A DNA stretch of 25,870 nt, from IMG/VR virus record IMGVR_UViG_3300003690_000139, positions 1-25,870 of that record; one strand, given 5' to 3'. Position 1 is the first letter of the stretch. The number at the start of each line of letters is the position of its first letter. The notes beneath the pieces are model-generated. The model was not told the origin of the DNA, did no database searches, and saw only the letters and a program-made list of their open reading frames with translations. The DNA comes from a virus. The position numbers and the translations under genes were made by a program. Of the stretch, positions 18,035-25,728 are shown one piece after another.

Positions 18035-18439
18035 ATGGCGGACGCTGTAACTGCTACCACTGTAGAAGACGGGGTTGCAAAGGCTATTATCTACTGTACA
18101 AACACAAGCGACGGGTCCGGGGAGGCTGCCGTTACAAAGGTAGACGTTTCGGCACTTTCGTCTTTGCAAGACGGGACGGCCTGCACAGGGGTTCGTATTG
18201 AGAAGATTACGTTCACCAATGTCGGCATGGGTGCCAAAATTCTTTGGGACGCCTCTACTGATGTTATTGCAGCGGAACTCCCAGCGGATTATTCAGATAC
18301 CTTAGACTATTCCGACATAAGCGGTCTTCCTAATGTCGCGGCCTCTGGCGGCAAGACCGGAGATATCCAGCTTACAACGGTGGGGCATACCAGCGGGGAT
18401 ACTTATTCAATAGTCCTTTACTGTTTGAAAGAATATTAA
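18035..18439 (+). CDS. Structural-block protein, 134 residues
   Basis: Begins MADAVTATTVEDGVAKAIIYCTN and continues with a beta-rich sequence containing VRIEKITFTNVGMGAKILWDAS and YSIVLYCLKEY at the end. I recall the 'V.I.KI...T..M...ILWDA..D.....LP' pattern from virion proteins of many marine phages. The function is not known; it may be a head-completion or decoration protein. An AAAGGAGGA site lies seven bases before the start. It sits between the previous structural protein and the XhlA-like gene. Confidence 0.6.
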   Translation: MADAVTATTVEDGVAKAIIYCTNTSDGSGEAAVTKVDVSALSSLQDGTACTGVRIEKITFTNVGMGAKILWDASTDVIAAELPADYSDTLDYSDISGLPNVAASGGKTGDIQLTTVGHTSGDTYSIVLYCLKEY

Positions 18440-18453
18440 TAGGAGCTTGAGAA

Positions 18454-18666
18454 ATGGCTGAAGATCTAGGACGCAAAAACGAGTTGGAGATCCTGGAGAT
18501 TCGGGGGGATATAAAGCTGCTGGACCAGAAGCTGGATACTATAAAGAACAACGACTTATCCCACATACAGAAGTCGGTGGACGGTGTTCAGAAGGTTATG
18601 TGGGCTGTAGGGTTGATGGTTCTGGGCCACTTGGGAGTTTCTATAAAGACTGCTCTTTGGGGCTAA
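18454..18666 (+). CDS. XhlA-like small protein with coiled coil and C-terminal membrane helix
   Basis: A 70-residue protein. It has a charged helical N-terminus (LEILEIRGDIKLLDQKLDTI), an amphipathic coiled coil ending HIQKSVDGVQ, then a single hydrophobic segment KVMWAVGLMVLGHLGVSI near residues 48-64. This layout is that of haemolysin XhlA-type proteins, often linked to holin function in phages. It is a plausible holin or holin partner, but no endolysin is visible in the window. Genes of this type also occur in phage structural blocks with unexplained roles. TAGGAG precedes the start. Confidence 0.6.
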   Translation: MAEDLGRKNELEILEIRGDIKLLDQKLDTIKNNDLSHIQKSVDGVQKVMWAVGLMVLGHLGVSIKTALWG

Positions 18667-18686
18667 CATGAAAGGTTTCTCATACC

Positions 18687-19577
18687 ATGGCTGTTTCCGG
18701 GTCTAAGGACTTTGAACCTAATGTAGCAGACTACGTGGAGGAGGCCTTCGAACGTTGTGGCCTCGAATTCCGTACAGGTTATGACGGAGAAACGGCCCGC
18801 CGGTCTATGAACTTTCTGTTCTCAGATTGGGCTAATCGCGGCCTAAACCGCTGGACTATTGACCAAGTCAGCCAGACCGTTGCCTCCGGTATCTCGTCGT
18901 ATCCCGTAGGGGTTATAACGGCCACTGTAGGGTCTTCTGCGAGCTTGACTCTTGGGGAAACCATAACAGGTGGAACCAGCGCCGTAACTGCATCCATCAT
19001 AACGAAGCCGAGCGCCACGACGATAACTCTGACCGTACCCTCGGGTACTTTCACGTCGGGGGAGACCATAACAGGTGGAACCAGTTCGGCTAGTACAACG
19101 ATTAGCGCAAGTCCGAGCCTTGATGATGTTCAGTCTACCATTGATATCTTGTCTGCCGTGGTTCGCCGTAGCGACTCTGATATCTCCATCAGCCGGATTA
19201 GCCGGGACGATTATCTAAGCATTCCCACAAAGTCGTCTACGGGAAGGCCTATACAGTTCTATGTAGATCGGCAGATAACACCGGTCGTTAAGGTATGGCT
19301 TACCCCTGAGAACAACACGGATATTATAATTTATGACCGCCTTGTCCGGATAGATGATGCGGATGCGTCAGTAAACACCGTCGAGGTCCCCTTCAGGTTC
19401 TACCCCTGTCTGGCAGCGGGTCTGGCTTATTATATTTCAATGAAAAGAGCCCCCGATAGGATGCAGTTCCTGAAGGCCGTCTATGAGGAGGAGTTCCTCA
19501 GAGCCGCCGAGGAAGATAGAGATCGGGCAAGCTTCAGCGTTGTTCCTTCATATAGTTATCTGAGCGCGACATCATAA
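18687..19577 (+). CDS. Head-to-tail adaptor-like protein (P22 gp4/T7 gp11-like) with inserted beta repeats
   Basis: A 296-residue protein. Its helical N-terminus (DYVEEAFERCGLEFRTGYDGETARRSMNFLFSDWANRGLNRWTIDQ) and C-terminal region (VPFRFYPCLAAGLAYYISMKRAPDR and a helical tail) resemble gp4-type tail accessory factors that extend the portal in short-tailed phages. Between them, residues about 70-150 carry two copies of the SGETITGGTSSAS motif, a small beta repeat also seen in phage fibre-like proteins. The inserted repeats look like an added domain exposed on the virion. AAAGG lies before the start; its stop overlaps the next gene by one base. Confidence 0.65.
   Translation: MAVSGSKDFEPNVADYVEEAFERCGLEFRTGYDGETARRSMNFLFSDWANRGLNRWTIDQVSQTVASGISSYPVGVITATVGSSASLTLGETITGGTSAVTASIITKPSATTITLTVPSGTFTSGETITGGTSSASTTISASPSLDDVQSTIDILSAVVRRSDSDISISRISRDDYLSIPTKSSTGRPIQFYVDRQITPVVKVWLTPENNTDIIIYDRLVRIDDADASVNTVEVPFRFYPCLAAGLAYYISMKRAPDRMQFLKAVYEEEFLRAAEEDRDRASFSVVPSYSYLSATS
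18957..19085 (+). repeat. Repeated 20-bp ACCATAACAGGTGGAACCAG within adaptor gene
   Basis: The same 20-mer occurs at 18960-18979 and 19065-19084. It encodes TITGGTS in both copies, the core of the beta repeat. Confidence 0.7.
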
Positions 19578-20080
19578 TGGCACGGTTTGCTTCAAATAAG
19601 TATGCCTTGGGCATTTCGGACCGTTCCGGTGCCGCATACCGTTTGAGGGACATGCGGAAAGAGTGGACCGGAATGCTCGTCGGAAAGGACGAATGGGAAT
19701 CCAAGCAACCTCAGTTGATGGTCTTAAAGACTCCCGCAGACCCGCAGGCACTGCGCAACCCACGACCCGATAGGACGGAACCGGCGGTTACCGTGCTTCT
19801 CCCCTTCGACTCTTTTCGTTCTGGAAGTAGTGGATCTGCGGTCATAACAGTCACGGAACCGGGGCACGGAAGAAGCACGGATGATACGGTTCGGTTCCGC
19901 GATGTAGACCCCTTCGACGGGTTCTCCTCGGCAACTATCGAAAGTTCTGTTGGATATTCTATAACTAAAGTTGATGATGATAGTTACACGTTTAGCGCCA
20001 GCAGTGGAACCGCAACAACGGGTGATGTAGAAGGGGGCGGTGGGGTCTCGTCTGCGGGCCCGGTAACCGTGAGCGCATAA
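19577..20080 (+). CDS. Conserved virion protein, 167 residues
   Basis: The N-terminus MARFASNKYALGISDRSGAAYRLRDMRKEW, followed by PQALRNPRPDRTEPAV, matches a family I have met repeatedly in marine-phage structural blocks. The second half, VTVTEPGHGRSTDDTVRFRDVDPF, then GYSITKVDDDSYTFSASSGTA, is a beta domain like those found in tail and baseplate proteins. The N-terminal part likely binds an adaptor and the C-terminal one lies on the surface; this is an inference. There is no clear ribosome site; the ATG overlaps the upstream stop by one base, so translation is probably coupled. Confidence 0.65.
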   Translation: MARFASNKYALGISDRSGAAYRLRDMRKEWTGMLVGKDEWESKQPQLMVLKTPADPQALRNPRPDRTEPAVTVLLPFDSFRSGSSGSAVITVTEPGHGRSTDDTVRFRDVDPFDGFSSATIESSVGYSITKVDDDSYTFSASSGTATTGDVEGGGGVSSAGPVTVSA

Positions 20081-20081
20081 A

Positions 20082-20726
20082 ATGGCTTTTACTTTTACAA
20101 CATTAAAAACCGCCATTCAGGATTATACGGATAATACGGAGACGACCTTCGTAAACCAGCTACCCCGATTTATCCTGAACGCGGAAGAACGCATCCTGAA
20201 AGAGTGCCAGTTAGACGACTTCAGGAAGAATGTGTCGGGTACGGTCACGCAATCGGTGAAGTTCCTGACGAAGCCGACAGACTTCCTGGCCCCTTTCTCC
20301 CTGAGTGTTGTGAACAGTTCCAATAACGAGTTCCTTTTGTACAAGCACGTGACCTTCATTCAGGATTACACACCAGACCCGGCCACCACGGGTGTGCCCC
20401 GATATTACGGAGATTGGGACGAAGATAGTTTTATCATGGCCCCTACGCCTGACGGCAACTATGCAGCCGAATTGCACTATTTCTACCGCCCCCAGTCCAT
20501 CACTGCATCTGACGACGGGACGAGTTGGCTTGGTACAAATGCGGAGCTATGCCTCTTATACGGTAGCTTGATGGAAGCCTATACCTTTATGAAAGGTGAG
20601 ACGGACCTACTGACGCTTTATAACAGCAGATTCCAGGAATCCATCGAATGGCTGAAGAATTTAGGGGAAGGTGAGCAGACTCAGGATCAGTACAGGTACG
20701 ATGTCGTCAGAAAAGGTGTCCAGTGA
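20082..20726 (+). CDS. Phage adaptor-like protein, 214 residues
   Basis: Begins MAFTFTTLKTAIQDYTDNTETTFVNQLPRFILNAEERI, continues with FLAPFSLSV and PRYYGDWDEDSFIMAPTPDGNYAAELHYFYRP, and ends in helices (GSLMEAYTFMKGETDLLTLYNSRFQESIEWL). This arrangement is that of the family usually annotated as phage adaptor or tail-tube-A-like proteins in podovirus-like phages, which join portal to tail. It follows the previous stop after one base without a strong ribosome site. Its 3' end overlaps the next gene by four bases (GTGA). Confidence 0.7.
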   Translation: MAFTFTTLKTAIQDYTDNTETTFVNQLPRFILNAEERILKECQLDDFRKNVSGTVTQSVKFLTKPTDFLAPFSLSVVNSSNNEFLLYKHVTFIQDYTPDPATTGVPRYYGDWDEDSFIMAPTPDGNYAAELHYFYRPQSITASDDGTSWLGTNAELCLLYGSLMEAYTFMKGETDLLTLYNSRFQESIEWLKNLGEGEQTQDQYRYDVVRKGVQ

Positions 20727-21451
20727 TAGATAGGGATTTAAACGGTGCGGAGGTCGCCATTGTAGGTCTCGGTGGGACACAGGGCACTTTCACCTCCTCT
20801 GCCGCAAACGGCAAGATCTACGACGAGGTTTGGGCTATCAACTCCATGATGGTCCCGATCAAGCATGATCGCGTTTTTATGATGGATCCAGCATCAAGAT
20901 TCTTGGATACTGAAAATGCGGGTGCCCAGACTGATGCAATGCGGGTAATCTTGGGAGAGCACCCCGGACCAATCTACACCTGCACTCTGGATGAAAGGGT
21001 TCCCGGCGCTGTTCTTTATCCTCTCGAAGAAGTGGTTAAGGATACGGGACTTTGCTATTTTAACAACACGGTTCCCTATGCCATAGCTTTCGCTATTTAT
21101 CACAAGGTCAAGAAGCTCTATCTGTACGGGATCGACTATTCTTATAAGTCGAATCTGGTTATGGCGGAGGCAGGAAGGGCCTGTGCCGAGTTCTGGCTTT
21201 CCGCAGCTATTGCACGAGGTATGAAGGTGGAAGTTGCCCACGATTCTACCCTCTTGGACACCAACGTCCCAGAGGCAGAGAAGCTTTACGGGTATCATCG
21301 GCTGGATGATCCTCTGGTTTTGTCTATCTCAGAGGGTTCTCTAACGGTGGCAAAGAAGTCCGAAGCCACTCCTCCAGAGCCGACAGATGAGTCTGTCCTG
21401 TATGGTAGACACGACAAGGTGGTTTTATTAAAAGAAGCCGTAAATGTTTGA
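20723..21451 (+). CDS. Rossmann-like protein resembling DUF115/GT42 glycosyltransferases
   Basis: A 242-residue protein starting with GTG that overlaps the upstream stop; AAAAGG is the ribosome site. It opens with VAIVGLGGT, followed by VWAINSMMVPIKHDRVFMMDP, then CYFNNTVPYAIAFAIYHKVKKLYLYGIDYSY, and ends with a helical region ending GMKVEV. The glycine loop, the 'D.v..~N..' strand, 'N.~.~A~~~A~..g.k.iyLyGiDy' and the order of these parts resemble DUF115 and GT42 sialyltransferase-like folds. Equivalent genes occur in marine-phage structural blocks. It may add a sugar to a virion or host surface component. The similarity is from motif order only and could be superficial. Confidence 0.5.
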   Translation: MIDRDLNGAEVAIVGLGGTQGTFTSSAANGKIYDEVWAINSMMVPIKHDRVFMMDPASRFLDTENAGAQTDAMRVILGEHPGPIYTCTLDERVPGAVLYPLEEVVKDTGLCYFNNTVPYAIAFAIYHKVKKLYLYGIDYSYKSNLVMAEAGRACAEFWLSAAIARGMKVEVAHDSTLLDTNVPEAEKLYGYHRLDDPLVLSISEGSLTVAKKSEATPPEPTDESVLYGRHDKVVLLKEAVNV

Positions 21452-21734
21452 TGTAGGTGTTTCACTCTCTGTAGGTGACGTTGAGGTAGTGACAACGAAT
21501 AACAGGGGTCTTTCGGTGGAAGAAGCCGCTCAAATGGCTGTAAACAAGATACTTTATGTGTCTAAAGACGCTCCGGAGCCTCTTCGTGAACAGGCAATAG
21601 CCTTTAAAGATACAGTGCATGAGGTTATAGTCCATTACATGAAATATGCTGTGGACCAGGATAGAGCGACTATTGCCGCCAAGTTAAGGGAAGCTGGTTT
21701 CCCCGAACTGGCGAATAATTTAAGGAGCCTTTGA
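21444..21734 (+). CDS. Small conserved virion-block protein, 96 residues
   Basis: A mostly helical protein with an N-terminal strand (MFDVGVSLSVGDVEVVTTN), then SVEEAAQMAVNKILYVSKDAPEPLREQAIAFKDTVHEVIVHYM. I recall the 'A.~A~~ki~~vsd.AP.pir~QA~afk~~~..v~~~Ym..A' pattern from small proteins in marine phage tail blocks, function unknown. Its start lies eight bases inside the previous gene, without a strong ribosome site, which indicates coupled translation. It precedes a beta-rich structural gene. Confidence 0.65.
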   Translation: MFDVGVSLSVGDVEVVTTNNRGLSVEEAAQMAVNKILYVSKDAPEPLREQAIAFKDTVHEVIVHYMKYAVDQDRATIAAKLREAGFPELANNLRSL

Positions 21735-21735
21735 G

Positions 21736-22191
21736 ATGGCAATTACAACAGCGATGTGTACATCATTCAAGGGTGAGCTACTGTCTGCCACCCATGATTT
21801 TGATGCCTCTGGTGGAAACAGTTTCAAACTGTCTTTGTATGCCATAGGAAGTGGCGGCAAGAGTTCCACTACGGCAACCTTGGGCGCGGCTACTACAGCT
21901 TTCACCACTACGGGGGAAGTTGCGTCTAGTGGCAGCTATGTTACCGGAGGAACCGCATTAACTAATATAAATCCCGCTACTTCAGGGACTACCGGGTACA
22001 CCGATTTCGCTGACCATAGCTACACAACCGCTACCATTACAGCCAGGGGTGCCTTGATCTATAACGACACGAACGGTGATAAAGCCGTTTGTGCCCTGGA
22101 TTTTGGCGGAAACAAGACCAGCACTGCTGGCACGTTTACGATAGCGTTTCCTGCCGCCGCCGCTAGTACGGCGATTATCCGGATTGCGTAG
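21736..22191 (+). CDS. Structural protein, beta-rich, 151 residues
   Basis: Opens MAITTAMCTSFKGELLSATHDFDASGGNSFKLSLYA, then a Thr/Ser/Ala/Gly-rich beta sequence with FADHSYTTATITARGALIYND, and ends TAIIRIA. The opening ('MCTSFK.ELL...HDF....~.FK~~LY') is a motif I recognise from many phage structural-block proteins, probably tail or head surface components. The AAGGAGCC site precedes the start. It is followed by the repeat-rich 22203 gene after 11 bases. Confidence 0.7.
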   Translation: MAITTAMCTSFKGELLSATHDFDASGGNSFKLSLYAIGSGGKSSTTATLGAATTAFTTTGEVASSGSYVTGGTALTNINPATSGTTGYTDFADHSYTTATITARGALIYNDTNGDKAVCALDFGGNKTSTAGTFTIAFPAAAASTAIIRIA

Positions 22192-22202
22192 GGGGTAATG
22201 CT

Positions 22203-22772
22203 TTGGCAAACATCACAGGCTGGGGAAGGGGCACCTGGAATGAGGGTGCGTGGAACTCCCCTATTGCCGTCGATGTTACGGGCGTTGCGGGTACGGGCGC
22301 GGTTGGCACTGTTACAATCACAGGCACAAGCACCCTCACTCTTACGGGCGTTGCGGGTACGGGTGCCATTGGTACGGTCGTTCCCACGGCGGGTGCTAGT
22401 GTTACGGTTACGGGTGTCGCGGCCACGGGGAGCGTCGGCACTGTTACAATCACGGGCACCGCAAGCGTCGTTCCTACGGGTGTTGCGGGAACAGGAGCCC
22501 TTGGCACTGTTACTATCACCGGCAATGCGCCCAGTGTTGCGGTTACGGGTGTTGAAGGGACAGGAAGTGTTGGCACCGCCACAGTTACGGCAGGTGCGAA
22601 GGTCATTCCCACGGGCGTATCGGCCACGGGCGCGACGGGAGAAACAAACGTCTGGGGTATTATTGATGCTTCACAAACACCTAGCTGGTCTGCGGTTGAT
22701 AACTCACAAACACCTAGCTGGTCTGCGGTTGACGCTTCACAAACCCCTGACTGGACAGATATAGCGGCATAG
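22203..22772 (+). CDS. Repeat-rich virion surface protein, 189 residues
   Basis: Starts with TTG (MANITGWGRGTWNEGAWNSP); GGGGG lies seven bases upstream. The GWGRGTWNEGAWN opening is characteristic of small virion proteins in marine phages as I recall. Residues about 23-140 consist of roughly seven repeats of 18-20 residues with consensus VTGVAGTGAVGTVTITGTA, a beta-solenoid- or fibre-like composition. The C-terminus has three tandem 11-residue repeats, DASQTPSWSAV (33-bp units at 22665-22763). Alternative frames on both strands are stop-free across the repeat but have no support. It probably forms a fibre or surface decoration and lies just before the long fibre gene. Confidence 0.7.
   Translation: MANITGWGRGTWNEGAWNSPIAVDVTGVAGTGAVGTVTITGTSTLTLTGVAGTGAIGTVVPTAGASVTVTGVAATGSVGTVTITGTASVVPTGVAGTGALGTVTITGNAPSVAVTGVEGTGSVGTATVTAGAKVIPTGVSATGATGETNVWGIIDASQTPSWSAVDNSQTPSWSAVDASQTPDWTDIAA
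22665..22763 (+). repeat. Three tandem 33-bp repeats (DASQTPSWSAV)
   Basis: The first two units are identical over about 29 bases (TCACAAACACCTAGCTGG onward). The third is diverged. The Trp-containing repeat may be a trimerisation or binding segment. Confidence 0.8.
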
Positions 22773-22781
22773 GAAAAGATC

Positions 22782-24890
22782 ATGGCTTCTACATACACAA
22801 CCGGCTTCGGTATTGAGAAAATTGGCACTGGCGAACAGGCCGGTGCCTGGGGCACGACTACGAACCATAATGCCGATATTATTGATCGGTTGGCTTCGTA
22901 TAAGGCTGTGGCTTTGTCTGGGACAACGCATACCCTCACGGTTCGAGAAGCCTCTCCGGGATCCGGAACTGAAAATCTTCAGGACGGCATGTACCGGGTA
23001 ATTAAGTTTACCGGTGCTCTTGGTGCTAACAATACGGTTACGATAGCGCCGAACACGTCACCGGCTTGGTTCATCATTGAGAATGCGACCACGGATTCCG
23101 GTTCAAGCGGGCCTTACTCGGTGATCCTGACACAGGGTTCCGGGGCTAATGTCACGGTTCAGAACGGCAAGAATGCGATCATCTACTGCGACGGGGCGGG
23201 TTCCGGGGCAGTGGTTTATGATGCACTGGCGGATATTCAGGTTGGAACCCTTGAAGTTACCGGGGCTGCGGCCATTGACGGCGTTACAACCCACGGCGGG
23301 AATGTAGTCTCAGACACTGACAGTACAGATGATCTCGGCACCACAGGCGTCCGATGGGCTAACTTATTTGTGGACGCAATTACCGCGACTGACCAGATTA
23401 CTGCCACCGGCTTTACCGGCACCTTAGACGGTATACTCGGTTCCGGCACGGCGGCGGCTGCTACCGTCACTACTCTTTCTCATTCTGGGGATATCACTGC
23501 GACCAATGCCGCCGGTCCTACCGTCCTGAATGAGGCTGCTACTTCCACAAATCCAACTCTTGTTCCTGATAAAGCAGATGGCGATACGGGCGTTGGTTGG
23601 GTATCTGCGAATAAAGGTGCGCTGGTTGCTGCTGGCGCTAATTCTATGTCATGGCACACTGATGGGATAACCATTCACGGGTCTGACAAGAACATCACCG
23701 TCGATGCAGGGCAGAGGCTCGACATAGACGCAAGCGGGCTTTATTTGAATGCCACTACGGCTGCGGCAGTAACTGTTGGCGGCATCCTCAGTATCGACGA
23801 CACCACCGACAGCACGTCAGCCACCAGCGGCAGCATCCACACGGACGGCGGACTCGGGGTCGCTAAAGCTTACGTCGGCACTGGGGCCATGAAGGTATCT
23901 ACTGGCAGCACCATTATACCCATGAACCCAGTACAATCTGCCAATCATGCTGCCATGTATATCCAACAAACAGGTGGATCGGCGTTCACCGGCAGCAATG
24001 GTCTGGGTGCCTTGCATGTCGCGGTTTCGGCTTCAGCGACAGGGACGGCGGCCATTATTGCCAACGCTGGTAACGGTGGTGCGCTCACAATCACCAACGG
24101 TGTAATGTCTCAAGACGATACCACCGATAGCACCAGCACCACCAGCGGCTCTATTCACACGGATGGCGGGCTTGGGGTGGCGAAAGATGTGTTTATCGGT
24201 GGCGACACTATCATTTCGGTTGGTGGTGAAATCATCATGGGTCGTGCGGCCACCCACGCAGCACCAGCAATAATACAGGTCCATGACGATACCGTATCAC
24301 AGTATGGGCAGTATATAGGCGGCAATGCTAGTGGTTCCTCATGGATGTGGGGCCGAGACAACACTTCAACCGGTGATTTCGTTCTAGGCGAGTTGGCGAA
24401 CAGTACTGTCGCAACACCGACCAACAGACTGCGGGTTGCAGCATCTACCGGCGCAGTCACGATGCCCTCGCAACCCGCCTTCCTTGCCTATCCCAACGCT
24501 ATTGCAAATGTAACGGGCAACGGCACTGTCTATACGGTTGTATGGGCAAATGAAGTGTACGACCAAGGCAGTGACTTTGACGGAACAAGCACCTTCAATG
24601 CGCCGGTGACGGGGAGATACACCATTACTGCAATGATTGAAATGACCAACTTGTCAGCCACGACCAACGCCACCCTCAACATCGTTACATCAAACGGTAC
24701 ATGGACAAAAAGGCAGATTGGTACCGCCGCCGAACAAACCACCACCCACGATGTCAGCTTAACCATCAATGCTGACATGGACGCAAGTGACACCTGTACA
24801 ATCTCCACAGCCTTTACCGGCAATGGTGCAGACACGGCAGACATATCAGCGGGAAGGTTCTCGCAGTTCTCAGCTTGCCTCTTAGCCTAA
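22782..24890 (+). CDS. Tail fibre/appendage protein with C1q-like tip
   Basis: A 702-residue protein. The N-terminus (MASTYTTGFGIEKIGTGEQAGAWG, NHNADIIDRL) is the marine-phage fibre attachment-type opening. The shaft contains repeated DDTTDSTSxTSGSIHTDGGLGVAK segments (about residues 340-375 and 447-480), a motif common in phage fibres. The last 140 residues (AFLAYPNAIANVTGNGTVYTVVW..EVYDQGSDF..TSTFNAPVTGRYTITAMIEM) match the C1q/TNF-like jelly-roll pattern, a trimeric receptor-binding domain. It is therefore the likely host-recognition fibre. AGGAAAAG lies before the start. The central shaft is Ala/Gly/Thr-rich and probably fast-evolving. Confidence 0.8.
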   Translation: MASTYTTGFGIEKIGTGEQAGAWGTTTNHNADIIDRLASYKAVALSGTTHTLTVREASPGSGTENLQDGMYRVIKFTGALGANNTVTIAPNTSPAWFIIENATTDSGSSGPYSVILTQGSGANVTVQNGKNAIIYCDGAGSGAVVYDALADIQVGTLEVTGAAAIDGVTTHGGNVVSDTDSTDDLGTTGVRWANLFVDAITATDQITATGFTGTLDGILGSGTAAAATVTTLSHSGDITATNAAGPTVLNEAATSTNPTLVPDKADGDTGVGWVSANKGALVAAGANSMSWHTDGITIHGSDKNITVDAGQRLDIDASGLYLNATTAAAVTVGGILSIDDTTDSTSATSGSIHTDGGLGVAKAYVGTGAMKVSTGSTIIPMNPVQSANHAAMYIQQTGGSAFTGSNGLGALHVAVSASATGTAAIIANAGNGGALTITNGVMSQDDTTDSTSTTSGSIHTDGGLGVAKDVFIGGDTIISVGGEIIMGRAATHAAPAIIQVHDDTVSQYGQYIGGNASGSSWMWGRDNTSTGDFVLGELANSTVATPTNRLRVAASTGAVTMPSQPAFLAYPNAIANVTGNGTVYTVVWANEVYDQGSDFDGTSTFNAPVTGRYTITAMIEMTNLSATTNATLNIVTSNGTWTKRQIGTAAEQTTTHDVSLTINADMDASDTCTISTAFTGNGADTADISAGRFSQFSACLLA

Positions 24891-24901
24891 AGGAAAAAAC
24901 A

Positions 24902-25162
24902 ATGGCTTTAACTATTACGGTAAACATAAGTGACGACGATAAACTCGCTCTGGATAATGACCTCCTCGACGTTGACGATTGGGTGCAAAAGGCGGTCGTT
25001 GGCAAGATCAGCAACTGCAAAAAGCGCATGGCCCAAGAAGCCACACAGGTTCTCAAGGCTGACGCAAGCGTAACAGACATGCCAGCGGATGACGATGGGC
25101 TGATCGCTGCTCTGGCAGCACGGGACGATTATAAGAATCGAGCGGAACGGGAAGAAGAATAA
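24902..25162 (+). CDS. Small conserved protein downstream of the fibre, 86 residues
   Basis: The start at 24902 is preferred over 24875 because AAAGGAAAAAAC precedes it and follows the fibre stop. The sequence MALTITVNISDDDKLALDND, then WVQKAVVGKISNCKKRMAQEATQVL, ending in a charged helix, is a family I recall just downstream of fibres in marine phages. It is of unknown function and might be a chaperone or fibre-associated subunit. It is soluble, acidic and has no membrane segment. The next gene starts one base after its stop. Confidence 0.7.
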   Translation: MALTITVNISDDDKLALDNDLLDVDDWVQKAVVGKISNCKKRMAQEATQVLKADASVTDMPADDDGLIAALAARDDYKNRAEREEE

Positions 25163-25163
25163 A

Positions 25164-25388
25164 ATGGAAATGGAAATAGTAAACATCAACGGCACGGAAT
25201 ACGTGGAGTCGGACCTTAATGAAGAGCAAAGCTACCTGATAAAGCAGCTTCGCTCCTGTAAGGTCAAGACCGCAAATCTGATGTTTGAACTGGATCAGAT
25301 AAGGATGGCCGAACAGGCATTAACGAACGTATTCCTGATATCAATGAAGACTGCGGAAGATGCTCCTTCCGAAGTAGCAGAAGGATAG
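25164..25388 (+). CDS. Small helical protein (DUF6447-like), 74 residues
   Basis: MEMEIVNINGTEYVESDLNE, then EQSYLIKQLRSCKVKTANLMFELDQIRMAEQALTNVF. A short strand precedes the two helices. The 'I..L..K..~~.~~ELDQ~~~A~~A~~..L' pattern resembles DUF6447-type small phage proteins that accompany tail fibre genes. The ribosome site is weak. No function is known; by position it may help fibre assembly. Confidence 0.6.
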   Translation: MEMEIVNINGTEYVESDLNEEQSYLIKQLRSCKVKTANLMFELDQIRMAEQALTNVFLISMKTAEDAPSEVAEG

Positions 25389-25392
25389 AAAA

Positions 25393-25719
25393 ATGACCGC
25401 GACATGGAAAGTTTCCTCGTGCGACCGTTCAATGTCACTGGACGGCGAAGCTGATGTTATAACCCGCGTACACTGGGACATAAAGGACGAAGAAATTATC
25501 GGAGACGATACCCATCATGGCCGACAGCAGGGGTCGGTCGCTATCGATACCGAAGATTTATCGGACTTTATTGCATACGACGCTGTAACGGAAGCCAATG
25601 CAATTGCATGGGCCAAGGCTGCGCTGGGGGCGGATGAGGTCACCCGGTTTGAAGCCGATGTGGCTTCGCAGATTGCGCTATCCAAAGCTCCAGTAACCGG
25701 GACGGGAGTTCCTTGGTGA
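25393..25719 (+). CDS. DUF7936-like protein, 108 residues
   Basis: The sequence ATWKVSSCDRSMSLDGEADVITRVHWDIKDEE, then GSVAIDTEDLSDFIAYDAVTEANAIAWAKAALGADEV, is a pattern I recall from a small protein in T4-like cyanophages and other marine phages, listed as DUF7936. Its function is unknown, with an occasional suggestion of tail-fibre assembly. It begins four bases after the preceding stop (AAGGATAGAAAAATG gives an AAGGA site). It is soluble and ends in GVPW. Confidence 0.6.
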   Translation: MTATWKVSSCDRSMSLDGEADVITRVHWDIKDEEIIGDDTHHGRQQGSVAIDTEDLSDFIAYDAVTEANAIAWAKAALGADEVTRFEADVASQIALSKAPVTGTGVPW

Positions 25720-25728
25720 ATAGATGAT

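Noticed and set aside
22175-22939. Long antisense frame (254 codons), and a plus-strand frame at 22198-22764, over the repeat gene
   Set aside because: Stop-free only because the underlying repeat is low in stop codons. Both lack credible protein character, and the TTG-started frame has the conserved N-terminus.
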